Source of the DNA: Athripsodes cinereus
Lineage: Eukaryota; Arthropoda; Insecta; Trichoptera; Leptoceridae
Reading direction: 5' to 3'
Assembly (NCBI GenBank): GCA_947579605.1
Contig: OX388327.1
Span: 8,233,122 to 8,297,121 of the forward strand
Length of the DNA stretch: 64,000 nt
The notes under the pieces are model-generated. The model was not told the DNA's origin. It saw nothing but the letters and a program-made list of their open reading frames with translations, and made no database searches. Below are positions 1 through 11,300 of the stretch, one piece after another. The position numbers were made by a program, and so were the translations under genes. Numbering within the stretch: the stretch's first letter is position 1; each line of letters opens with the position of its first letter.

Positions 1-680
1 CTCCTTGGACATAATTTTTAACACAGACAAACAAAAATAAGCGTCCATATCGCACATAATAAAGTCTCACTATCAACTACATAATAAAATAACCGTCTCT
101 GTCGTGATTGCACCAAAATTAAATCGTCTCTATCGAAAATAAATCACTCCTGTCCATAACAACACATTCCAAGATAAAAATTTAACGTCTCTTTCGTAAA
201 TCAACACACATCTTACACAAATTGTCTATAAATCACTAAAACAAAACGTCTCTGCTGTAAATCACAATGTCAAGATGAACACAACTGTCAATATTCGCGA
301 AAAAAACACGCACATTCCCGCCAAATCGGCACCACACATGCGGACTGAGTAATCCCACTTCTGAAGTATTAAATGTGAGTTGAGTTGCGGAGTTTGGTGA
401 GGGTAGGAGTAATCAAACACGACTGTTATAATTAAACCATTTATTCAACATCCAACGACATTTACAATACAGTAACGCGACGACTCGACTTACTTACACG
501 CGTATCATAAATCCCTCACGCACAACTCCACACGCACACGACCATCTCGCACGACTGCGAGTTCTCAACTGTTCGGCCATCCCCAAACATACTTTCGACT
601 TTCAGGCACCTTACTACCCTTGATCCCTTTCACACCACCATCATTGCATCTTTCATTCTCTTTCATAGAAATATCTAACA
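1..680 (-). mobile_element. 5' end of an LTR retrotransposon (LTR 376-680 plus leader), body lies upstream of window
   Basis: Positions 376-680 form a repeat that begins TG and ends CA and recurs at 13448-13868, as an LTR would. Read on the minus strand it starts TGTTAGATATTTC, holds an AATAAA signal (complement near 436-447) and ends in CAACTCA. Positions 375-1 would then be the leader. They contain several short CGTCTCT-type motifs and no long open frame, so gag-pol would lie outside the window. The element sits in intron 6 of nucleotidase gene A, antisense to it. A copia-type assignment is only a guess from the LTR termini. No target duplication can be checked because one end is missing. 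Confidence 0.55.
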
Positions 681-1472
681 TATGTTTTCAATAAGTGGAA
701 TATTCAGCAGATTCACTTTTGCATGTTTAACATTTATATCATTTTCTTTGTATTATAAATAAAAATACATTCAAGGCCTCAGTCTCAATTTTAAGATCTT
801 AAGAGATATTTTTAGTAGATTATTTTGATTTGACTAAACATTGTCATTCATTTCTTTCTATGCAGTTTTACATTCATTGGCTATTTGAAATATGGGGAAT
901 AGTGTACTTTTATAAATTGTTTACTTGTTTTACTCTTTTCTATATAAAAATAATATCTAATAGAGTTTAAAATGCAGAAGGTAGTTAATGATAAGATTTA
1001 TTACAGTAGTCAAATGACAAACATCAGTTTTATTATTTTATTTTGACAAAATAGATGTGTTATTTTAATAATCCGATCTAATTTTGAAGGCTAAGTGCCA
1101 TTAAAAATTTTTTGATGCAAATTTCTACATAATAAAATTATATAATATTAAAATTGTAGACTGCATTGGGAGCAATCTTATGTATAAATTAGTCTGGTGA
1201 AAGGTAAACGAAGAAAATATGTTTGTCAAAGAAAGCATGGACACTCAAGAAATATGGATTAAATTCCTAAAAACCGCTGCAAGCTGATCAAAAGAATTCT
1301 ATGTGAATGCACAAGAAATTATATGCGTGAGAGGGAAGGGAAGGTAGTGTGCAAGGAGAAATTAGATTAATATTCTCTGTAGACCCTTCAGAGGATGTGG
1401 TTTCAGAAAAGAGATAGAAAGATGTATGATAATTTGATAACTGCAAATAAATAACGTAGTTAACATTTGCAG
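681..1472. other. Remainder of intron 6 of nucleotidase gene A; nothing recognised
   Basis: AT-rich sequence between the LTR and the splice acceptor at 1471-1472. None of exons 1-6 of the nucleotidase family is present here (for example, no SWTGKPIYLD segment), so the first half of gene A must lie upstream of the window or be missing. Confidence 0.5.
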
Positions 1473-4078
1473 ATGAGAAAATTTTGGAAGAATTGCGTCC
1501 GTATCAAGACCAAGTAGATAAGGTGGCTAACAGATATTTGGGAGAATCTGCGGTTCATCTGGACAAGTCTCAGTGCTACAATGGAGATTGTAACATCGGC
1601 AACTTTATCACAGATTCTTATGTGGAATATGTAAGAATTTTCACAATATTTATATTGTTTGTATTAGTCCATGAGAATTTAAATCTTAAGATCTATCAGT
1701 CTGACAGTGTTTCTAATAATAATACACTTTATTGTACAATAAAAAGCATACATAATTACAAAGCTATTAAATAATGTAATATAGATAAATGATATTCTGA
1801 ATGGGCGAGTTAATCGCAGAAACGATATCTTCCAACTAACCCATTCATTTGTGGTTCTGATTTTTGTGAATTGGTTACAGTAACTTATCCATATTTTGTT
1901 TGTTTTTTATTCATTCACAGTGTGTTGGTCTCGCTCCTAAAGGTTCCTGGACCCTGGCATCTGTTGGTTTAATCAATATTGGAGGAATTAGAACTGATTT
2001 GAATAAAGGAAGTAGGTTAACTATTCAAATGAATTAGGAATTTATCTCATATTTTAAGGTGTAAGCTGGGATACGCAAATGAGAAATTTCATTCATAGAA
2101 TTTTTATCATTGTTCTCAATAAGAGATTCAAATTGGAATCTGTATTATTATTTTTTTCAGACATAACATATGAAGATCTTTTATTGGTTCATCCTTTCTC
2201 AAACAAGATTCAAACATTTGAGTTGAGTGGAAAACATCTTCTAGAAGTTCTAGAGCATTCTGCTTCCGATAGGTTCCGTCTCCAAGTCTCAGGCAAGTGT
2301 TTATTTATTTATTGAATATTTAATCAGATAACAGTCATATTACAAAAAATAGCACTAAACTACATATGACCATAAAGTCCCCTACTATTGTTAGTGTATA
2401 TTATGAGTGGTTTTCCTGCAAATCCTCCTCGATTTATGAACAGTGTGACTGAGAAAATGGTATGTTTCTTTTTTTGTAAATAATATTACAAATATGTTTT
2501 AAAAATGTTGTTTCTGTACTAATATTTATATAATATATCGTTATAATAATTGATTGTTTGATTAGTATACCAAGTGTATTAAAAAAAATAAAGAGTTTTT
2601 GCATCTCAACAGAGCGGAATGAAGTGAGTTTGCATGCAAACTACAGTTTGTTCAGATGTAATGCCTTGAAATTGCTTACTTGAATCTGTGCAATCCACCT
2701 CACTTGAAAATTTTAAAAAAAGAACTGTCATTGGTTCAAATAGATTGAAGTTTTTTTAAATTGATTTTCCCAAGGATAGAGGAGGATTTTCATCATGTTG
2801 ATACTAAATTATAGCCAGCTAAAATAGAAATATTTCTGAATTCATAGTTAAATATATGTGATAATGGATCGATGAGGGTATGCAAGTGAATATAACTCTG
2901 TCAATAAATCAATGCACAAAGTTATTTGCTATTTATTTTTTAATCAATCTAAGTTGATGATAAGCTAACTTTTAAGGAGTAAAGAGTGTTAGAGATTAAA
3001 ATCAAAATCTCATTTACCAAGGTAATATCAAACAAAGCAACATAAGTTTGTTTCAGTCAGTCAAAAATAGAATTTGTTTTATTGTTACGTAAACACACTT
3101 ACTTACCTATGCAGACCCAACTAAACCGCTTACAAATGGCATTCAATGGCGCTGCATATATATACTCTGGCATATTAGTGCATTTCTAAACATATTTCAC
3201 AATTACAAGTCACACCAAAAGGGGTACTTATCTAATTATAGATTAGTGCCCCTTTCGGTGTTATATAAAAATGTAATTTTTTCAGCCAATCTGACTGATT
3301 GAAAGTATTTTACAAATGTTTTAGGACTACGTGTTGTATTTGACATGAGTAAAAAACCAGGGAGAAGAGTTGTATCTGTGAAAGTGAGGTGTGCCAAATG
3401 TAACATTCCTGTTTATGAGAAGCTGAACCCTAAAACCATTTACAGTATCACTGCTCCCGCATTCCTTGCAAATGGAGGAGATTTTTATAGCGTAAGTATT
3501 TATATATTTGTGCACTGGCAACATAGTACAGTCAGTGGTATGTTGAAATACTAGTGCCCCAACATACGAGTTTTTTGAGATACGAGCCGTCTAGCGAGCA
3601 GTTTTTTGCTTTGAAATACGAGCAAAATTTGAGATAGGTACGAGCTATTTAATGACACTTGCCTAACTCATTTTTGGAATATTCTGAAAGGGAGGAAGAA
3701 ACAAACCTCCTTGGACATGTACATTTGGACATTTCCATAAACCTAAGTTGTAGGTTTATGGAAATGGACTATTGATAGTTTATTTATTAATTTGTTATAA
3801 ATCAAAATGTCCTGTGGCTGCACTGTTATTTGTTCAGTTAATATTTAAATTAATGGACAGTCCACAATTTGAGTTTAGTTTTTCTTGACTCTGCACCGTA
3901 ATGACTAATAATTAATGTTACTGTTTTTTAGGCTATTGCAGATAATAAAATGAATGCAGTTGATCATGGAGTCGACATAGAAATTGTAGAAGCCTACATT
4001 GCAAAACATAGCCCGATATACGCTGAAATAGATGGGAGAATAAAATATATAACAGCGACAAATAATAAATATTACTAA
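1473..4078 (+). CDS. Secreted 5'-nucleotidase/apyrase-like protein, gene A (partial: exons 7-11)
   Basis: Last five exons of a 5'-nucleotidase family gene: 1473-1630, 1921-2011, 2161-2292, 3325-3491 and 3932-4078 (stop TAA). Exon lengths and phases match those of copies B-D. Together they encode the C-terminal nucleotide-binding domain: DCNIGNFITD in exon 7, the substrate-site motif NIGGIRTD in exon 8, PFSNKIQTFEL in exon 9, and RCAKC plus ANGGDFY (aromatic substrate clamp region) in exon 10. By family, this domain clamps the nucleotide against the N-terminal metal site. The protein ends about seven residues beyond its paralogues and has no hydrophobic tail, so it is probably secreted, not GPI-anchored. 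The intron after exon 9 starts with GCAAGT, a GC-AG intron. Exons 1-6 are not in the window. Confidence 0.85.
3212..3261. other. Imperfect hairpin near the 3' end of intron 9, gene A
   Basis: ACACCAAAAGGGG...ATCT pairs with AGATTAGTGCCCCTTTCGGTGT across a short AT-rich loop, giving a stem of about 22 bp with a few mismatches. It lies about 60 bp before the exon 10 acceptor. It may be a remnant of a small palindromic element; no function is claimed. Confidence 0.4.
3550..3680. repeat. Probable Tigger/pogo-like MITE fragment
   Basis: AGTGCCCCAACATACGAG followed by repeated ATACGAGC-type words resembles one end of a pogo/Tigger-type non-autonomous element. Only one terminus is visible, so this is a truncated relic in intron 10 of gene A. 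The call rests on pattern resemblance only. Confidence 0.3.
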
Positions 4079-4176
4079 CACAGTATTATAATAACTATTT
4101 ATTAAAAAAAAAAAACAGAATATTAAATACTATTTATATTGTACTTATTTGGTATGCATAGTTGGTATAACAAGTA

Positions 4177-4605
4177 CAGTCGATTCCACTTAATTGGGAC
4201 AGCCGCTTATTTGGGACAAGTCTCAAAGAACAGAAACCAAACCATGAAACATATAGTAAATTTATATGTTTAATTGGGACAACATTCCGCTTAATTGGGA
4301 CATTAAATTTAAGATCACAGCACATATTATGTTATACATATTCTCAAGAAAAAATAATTTTTAATTTTATATTATATATTAATTGTAATTTATATTACCT
4401 ATGTGTAATTTACAGTTTCCAAGAGTTTATAAAATTAGATTATTGAAAAAAATATGCATTGTTTAATTTTATGTGTGCATTACTGGTTAATGGCCTTAGT
4501 TGCCAAAACCAAATAAATGAATAAAAAAAATGTGAAATTCGCTTAATCGGGACAGCCGCTTAATTCGGACAAAATGCCCAAATCCCAATTAAGCAGAATC
4601 GACTG
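4177..4605. mobile_element. pogo/Tigger-type MITE with TA target duplication
   Basis: A 429-bp element with terminal inverted repeats: the left end CAGTCGATTCCACTTAATTG is mirrored on the right by CAATTAAGCAGAATCGACTG. It is flanked by TA on both sides (4175-4176 and 4606-4607). Internal copies of the GGGACAGCCGCTTA motif occur near each end. No transposase frame is present, so it is non-autonomous. It lies about 100 bp downstream of the gene A stop codon. Confidence 0.8.
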
Positions 4606-5899
4606 TAATTATAAATAGAACCCGTGTAAATTTATTATAATTTTATATATGACAAAAACTGTATTTGTTAATTGTAGACCAGTTGTGAGTTTACATTACT
4701 GTCATATCAAAAGTGTAACGTCACAACTTGGAATAATTCAATGTTTCCAATGATTCTCACTAGTTGTACATGCCCATTTTCAAAATTGCGATGTATACTT
4801 GAAATGGGGAACATGCATGTGTGAGGAATATGAATAAATGTTATCAATTCATATTAATAAATATACGCTGATCATGAATATCCTAATAAGAAACGATAAA
4901 ATAAAACTTTTCATTCATTATTTTCATTTTAAAAATCCATATTTTCTGTTATTAAATTAGTCCGGTGTGACGTCGCTAGGCGCTATTTTGTATTGCCACA
5001 CATTTCACTCTTAGTACTGTTTGTAGCGCCTGATATTGTCAAACACTGCTCCTCCACGAGTGAACCTTTTTGCAGCGATGTGCAAAAACTGCTTTTCTAA
5101 ATGGTGATAAAAACCTTAAAAATGCACATTTAAAAATATAAAAAGCACCATAATTTTTCTAGTTTTCTGTACTATTTTGGATTGAAATTTTTTTTTTGTG
5201 AAAGTTCCCCATTAATTGATATTCTAGCAAGCTTTTCATCTCACAACTAGCAAGTATGGCTGTGATATAATTAGTTGGTGTCTATGGTTTAGTATTTATT
5301 TGACAATCGTTTGTGCCTATGGCCAAAAATAAAACTCTCCAGACTTCTACACTATCCAGGTGGTTAATGGATCCTTAATGTGGCTATTAATTATGCACTT
5401 TTAATTTGGTGGTCCAAACTATCAGAATGAATGACTGAATATTTTTTTATTTCTTCTTTTATTTTTTATGTTTTGCTGTTAAAAGGTTGTTATATTAATC
5501 ATTACAATGAATCAAAAAGATGGATTACAATATCATCAAACTAACTCTTTCAATTTTGCAATGGGAAGAAGACAAAACCATACAATACCAAATCAGCAGT
5601 TATCTTGAATAATATATATTATACCTAGTTGACATGGAGGTTTTTTACAATTCTGACACTTAACATCAAAAACAATCTTCATTAATAATATTTTACTTAT
5701 TTGATATCAATTTCACATTATCAGTATTAATAAATAATGTTACAGCTTGTAAATATGCCATTTCTACTTTTGTTAGTAACTTATATCAATCAAATAGGAC
5801 TTGCGGAGTTTTTGTGTCTCTTGTAACATGTTTTAAAGTTGTACATATATGAATATACATACATCTACATATGTGAAGCAAAAAGCAACCATCTTGATC

Positions 5900-6035
5900 T
5901 CGTAGGACGAGCCTAGGAGAAAGCATTTAGTGTTGCGGGTCCCAGATGCTCTAACAAGCTGCCTCTAAGTGTAAGTATAGAGAGGGCTTCAGAAGGAAGC
6001 TGAAGACACACCTTTTTGTGCTGAGAATTTCGGAC
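5900..6035 (+). repeat. L2/CR1-type LINE relic (C-terminus of pol)
   Basis: Two frames together read like the C-terminal end of an L2/CR1 polymerase: AFSVAGPRCSNKLPL, then FRRKLKTHLFV in a shifted frame. The same signature (SFRAAAPSVWNRLP, FRTKLKTLLF) occurs intact in the LINE at 44229-45125. This copy is frameshifted and short, so it is an old fragment. Confidence 0.5.
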
Positions 6036-7245
6036 GATAAACACAGAATATGGCACCCTTCATGTTGCGAGTAAATACCACTTAACAAATTGTTCATATA
6101 TAATATGTCTAATTAATATGCAAAAAAGAAATAAAAAATGTTATTCTGGTAGAATAAATTCTTTTAAATTGCTCTTCAAAGGTTGTTGGGTAATGTAATG
6201 TTTCATTGGGGTAAAAATAGTAATAAGGTAATCTGGCGGGGTAAAAACGTATTTGATTTCTAGAAAATGTAAAAAATATGTATAGGATTATAAATTGTGT
6301 TAATGTATTATGTGTAATAAAAATAAAAATAAAAATTGGGAATGTAGAGTAGAAATAAGTTTTATTATTTATTGTGATTTTGTGCTTTTTATTGAATGAT
6401 GGTATCGTTATTATTATTATCATAAAATTTTTACCCTGCACTGAGACCATAACAGCTTTTGGACAAGGCAATCTAAATAAAATAAAAGAGAGAAAAAAAA
6501 TAACACAATAGAAACATCATCATAAAGAAACAACATAATCGAAGGAGAGTCTCTATCCTGGTGAAAAATTTATAGGCTTGCCAACAGGATAATTTAGGGT
6601 TATGCTTGTTGTGCTATTTGGTTGGTAAGAAAATAAATGCTGTATGCGGTATATAAGATATTACATAGTATCTCCCAATAGTGGGATTCCCAGAAGCCTA
6701 ACTGCATATAAATATGTAGATTAATATGTAAAAAATTGCCATTAAAGTTTGTTTGGCCGAATTCTTTGTGTCAGTCAGCATCAAAAAATTAAAAATGTAA
6801 AATTTCCTGGATGTGACAAACACCTAACATTTGCAGGACACTAAAAAAATTGCAAAAAAGAGAGACATATTCTTTGCTGGAAACTCCTCCAAAATAATAT
6901 CTCAACTTGTTGTAAATATCATGTTGTTTTTATTGACATACTATAAAGTCTATAGATAAATATTAACACTGCTACAAAATGTGACATTTGACATCTGAAT
7001 GATTCTTTTGTTTATACTGTTTTTGTTATCAAAAGTCAAGACAATTTTGTTGTGTGAAACAAATATACCAGCATCAGTTATTTCAAAAATAATGTTAATT
7101 CCTAATCATAAATATTAATTTATTATAACAGAAATATTATACATAGAGTTATACACCTTTCAATAAATAAATAAAAATACATTAAATTTATTTATTTATT
7201 AATATCCAAAATAGAAATTTCTTATAAATAATAATTCGCACTCCC

Positions 7246-7371
7246 TAGACAAACACGCACTTGGCGATCAACTACAAACGAATTTTCAACAATAATGCAT
7301 AATTACACGGTACATGTAGGTAGATTGTCGAAAAGTTCGCCAGTAGTCGATCGCTAAGTATGGTTTGTCTA
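7246..7371. repeat. Short inverted-repeat (MITE-like) element
   Basis: TAGACAAACACGCACTTGGC on the left is mirrored imperfectly by GCTAAGTATGGTTTGTCTA on the right, enclosing about 85 bp. A target duplication is not obvious. It lies in the spacer upstream of gene B. Confidence 0.35.
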
Positions 7372-7533
7372 CGGCCCCAGTTTTAAAAATTTATGAACAT
7401 ACAAAATAACTTAGTGATTAGTTACTATAAGTTGTCATGATTTCATCGGTATCTAGACATTTATATGTCAATGATTGGCATTATCAGACTACGAAAAGTA
7501 AATTAATGTTATTTTAGTAACAGTTGATTAGGC

Positions 7534-8189
7534 CAGTGGTCCCCAACCTTTAATCGGCGTGGACCAGTCGATGTTTGATAATTTTATCGTAGCCTGCTGA
7601 AAGGAAGACGTTGATTGTTTACAATGAAAAAGTGAAAGTGAGAATGTTTTTTAAGGTCTCAGATTTTCAAAATTTTGCAATCTCCCTTGCATTCAAAATT
7701 TATACTACCCTAAAGGTATAGGAGAGACGATGGTCCTGGCTGAGACATGTTTTGAGAATGCTCAATGATAGTTGACCAAAAAGAGCACTGTTCTTCCGTC
7801 GGCCCGAGCGTCCCTCTTTCACAATACACCGTTCCTATGACAAAAATATCAGAGCGCAGGGAATGTCGTGGAAAGAGGTGACGCAATTGGCGCAAAGACG
7901 CTCTGAATAGAGGAGGCTGGTTTCTGCCCTGTGCTTCCCAAAGGAGCGTTGAGGGCGAGGAATTAATGAATGAAAGGTATAGGAAGTTAAAATATTTCAT
8001 GATCTCGTCAGTTTTGGTCGGTTTTAAATATTGAAATGGAGGACACAACAAAAAAGTACTGACATTAATTTATGTTCCTTTCACAGCCTGGTACCGGTTT
8101 GGGGACCGGCGGTTGGCTTGCACTGGATGTGGCAATCTATTTTACTTAAACCTGATACCTGTTTGCAGACCGGTGGTTGGCGACCACTG
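7534..8189. mobile_element. Non-autonomous hAT element with 8-bp target duplication
   Basis: The element starts CAGTGGTCCCCAACC and ends GGTTGGCGACCACTG, a hAT-like terminal inverted repeat. It is flanked by a perfect 8-bp duplication GATTAGGC (7526-7533 and 8190-8197). It is 656 bp long with no transposase frame, and includes an inserted dispersed repeat at about 7706-7965. It lies 175 bp upstream of the gene B start codon, close enough to overlap a promoter. Confidence 0.85.
7706..7965. repeat. Dispersed repeat ending in a GAT-rich tail region, nested in the hAT element
   Basis: This sequence (GGAGAGACGATGGTCCTGGC ... GAGCGTTGAGGGCGA) recurs at 10255-10556 and, as 3' end only, at 40903-40976; a piece is also at about 14930-15010. 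The other copies end in (GAT)n, as SINEs or truncated LINE 3' ends do. The long minus-strand frame over it is not a gene, because the repeats share it. Confidence 0.6.
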
Positions 8190-8364
8190 GATTAGGCAAT
8201 CTATTTTACTAAAACAATTATACAATAATTATATTTCAATTTACTCATTTGAATATTAAATTCATTTGTACTGAAGATAAATTGTTTCATATTATATTAG
8301 TGATTTTACAAGCATAGTAGTAATAATTAAGATTTTAGGAAATTTATGTGCATTCAAAAAAAAT

Positions 8365-11300
8365 ATGGTTAGATTGCAAAACTTTGTGATTTGTTGTATA
8401 GTTTTATTGTGTGGTATTGATGCTTCTTCAATCGTAAACAGTGATGCTGAGGATTTTCGGCTGTCATTGATTCACTTTAATGATTTCCATGCCAGGTAAT
8501 TAATTTTGTATAAAATGTTCAACCATTACAAATGAATCTTAATTGATTTATTTTTAAATATATTAATTTGTTAGTTCTCTGGCTTTACTTTCTAAATATT
8601 TAACACCTTAAATACTTCATTTAGGTTCACAAAATAATATTTGTATTTGTTAATAATTACCTTATTTGTTTATTTTCGAGAGATTTGATACTGGTTCAGT
8701 TCTTAGGTTTGTGATGTATAGTAAGTAAATTAATCAATGTAAGCTGCAAATATATGTATATATTTATATGTATTTGTTTGTGTATCTTCCTAAAAAAACT
8801 TATTTTCTTGTAGAGAATCGTGCAAATTCTTTACTTATTAATTTGATAAATGTATTGTTAAGACTAATAAATGAGTAATTTTTTTTGACGCGGCGGCAGA
8901 ATTGCCATTCACACTTCTCAGCATTATACAACCAGATAAGTCTCCATATGATCAGTCATGGTCACACAAAAACTTAAGTTTAATGCCAGGAAAATTTCAC
9001 CTATCCAGATATAAATACAGGATATCAAAGGATTAGGCTCAGAACGCGGGTTCAAAATACCAGCATTGTGCCTGAAATATCTGTGTTCAAAAACTTTTTT
9101 CTAATATTAAAAGTGTTTATTATAATAGATTTTTGAATTTTACTGTACAAATTAACCGGCAAATCTAATTTTTGTAAAATATTTATTAAAGATTTCGGAG
9201 TTACCCCTGTAGCTGACATGACTAAAGGTATTATATAAACGGACATAGAATGCCAAATATTTTTTATTTCTCCTGCTATTTCTGTATATTTACGTATTTT
9301 TTCTGAGATGGTTTGTATATTATGTGTATTTGGGACAGCAATGTCTATAAGGTACGTTAATTTACAGATATAATTTATTGTGAATTTTTATTGCATGCCA
9401 GTACAAACATTTTGTTAATCTTTAGATTTGAAGAAACAAGTCCCACCTCTGGAAAATGCATTCCTGAAGATCATCCTTGTATTGGAGGCTTCCCTCGTCT
9501 CTACACGGCTATCAAGCAACTGAGAGAAAAGGAGCCTGACTCCATTCTTCTTAATGCTGGAGATGACTTCCAAGGAACTCTGTGGTACACGGTACTTAAG
9601 TGGAATGTCACACAACATTTCATGAATATGCTTAATATTGATGCACATGTAAGCAATAGTTATTTACTAACAATAAATAAAATAAAAATAAAAAAATAAA
9701 ATAAAATAAAATAAACTTTATTGTGACAATAATAAGTACATTGTACAAAAGGCGGGTTTAAGTTTATTGAACAGCCTTTTTATTGTAAGTACAATGAACA
9801 AATAATCCAAATAGTAAATAAAAAGGCTTACTTGTTATTAAGCGATATTTTCCACCCTAATACACATATAAGTATAAAAAAAACAATAATGTAGGTTAGT
9901 ATAATTATAATAATATAATAGAAAGATACTAAGCTTTGAAAACAAGTGTCTTAGGAGGATTTTGGATGTAAAATGGTATGAACATGTTGAATTAATTAAA
10001 ATAAAACACTTATTTGTAGTATATCCACGGTGACTTTTTATTGGACGCGAGCCGGCTTTCAAGAGCTTCCGCTCTCATCATCAGGCTGGCGAGAGCGGAA
10101 GCTCTTGAAAGCCGGCTCGCGTCCAATAAAAAGTCACCGTGGATATACTACAAATAAGTGTTTTATTTTAATTAATTCAACATGAATTTCCACCAAGTAC
10201 CGTCGGTTGAAAATATCAACTGTATGAACATGTCACAAATTATGCTGTGGTGGCCGGCGCACCCAGCAGAGATTTGTGATCTCCGTGATACAGGAGAGAC
10301 GGTGGTCCTGGCTGGGTCATGGTCTGAGAATGCCCAATGATAGTTTGCCGAAAAGAGCACTATTCTTCCGTCCGCAAGGGTTCCGTTGTTCCGGGTCCCT
10401 CTTCCATAATAAACCGTTCTTATGACAATGACATCAGAGCGTAGGGAATGTTGTGGGAAGAGGTGACGCGATTGGTACAGAGACGCTCTGAATGGAGGAG
10501 GCTGGTTTTTCCCCTGTGCTCCCGTGAGGAGCATTGAGGGCGATGATGATGATGATATATACAATATAGTTACTATGTATTAATTAGTATGAATACATCA
10601 TTTGTATGTATTTTTTTAAATCAATTTATTAACACAAAATCTGTGTATTGTATCTTTTGAAACATACATCTCTCAGTCACATAAATATGGATGTTGAATA
10701 TAACATACCATTTTAGGCAGTTGGCAACCATGAGTTTGATGATGGAGTAAATGGACTTGTGCCTTATCTGAAGGCTCTCAGAGCTCCTAAGCTCGTCGCT
10801 AACATGGATGCCAGTGATGAGCCAACTATGCAGGGACATTACAAGGATAGCCTCATTATCGAAAGGAATGGAGTCAAAATAGGTCTCACTGGAGCTATCA
10901 TCAAGTCTACAAATGTAAGAGAAAATAACATATCATTTTAACAGAAACTTTTTTAAAATGCTGAATAAATTTAATATTTATAATTCATACTATTTCAGTC
11001 ATTGTCAAATACAGGAAAGCTGAAATTTACTGATGAAATAGAAGCCGTTCAGAGGGTAGCCAATGATTTAACGTCTCAAGGAGTGAACATCATTATAGTT
11101 ATATCACATTGTGGACTAGATATTGATATGTAAGGCTAATTAATAATTTGAATCATGATTATTTCAAAGCATCATATTACAAAAAGTATTATTGGCAATT
11201 TTTTTTTGTTTTTCAGAGAGATGGCAGCTAAAGTTGGCAATATTGACATCATTGTGGGGGGACATAGTCACACACTTCTGTATCCTGATGGGGAGAAGCC

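Larger units (their letters stand above)
4606..7533. other. Intergenic spacer between nucleotidase genes A and B
   Basis: AT-rich spacer without a credible host gene. It holds one LINE relic (5900-6035) and one small inverted repeat (7246-7371), annotated separately. The longest open frame (minus strand, 6109-6471) has composition typical of AT-rich noise and no recognisable domain. Confidence 0.5.

Noticed and set aside
6109..6471. 120-codon minus-strand frame in the A-B spacer
   Set aside because: Low-complexity Ile/Phe/Thr-rich translation of AT-rich DNA, no domain or signal.
10172..10564. 130-codon minus-strand frame similar to one at 7710-8051
   Set aside because: Similarity is explained by a shared dispersed repeat with a (GAT)n tail; no host protein recognised.
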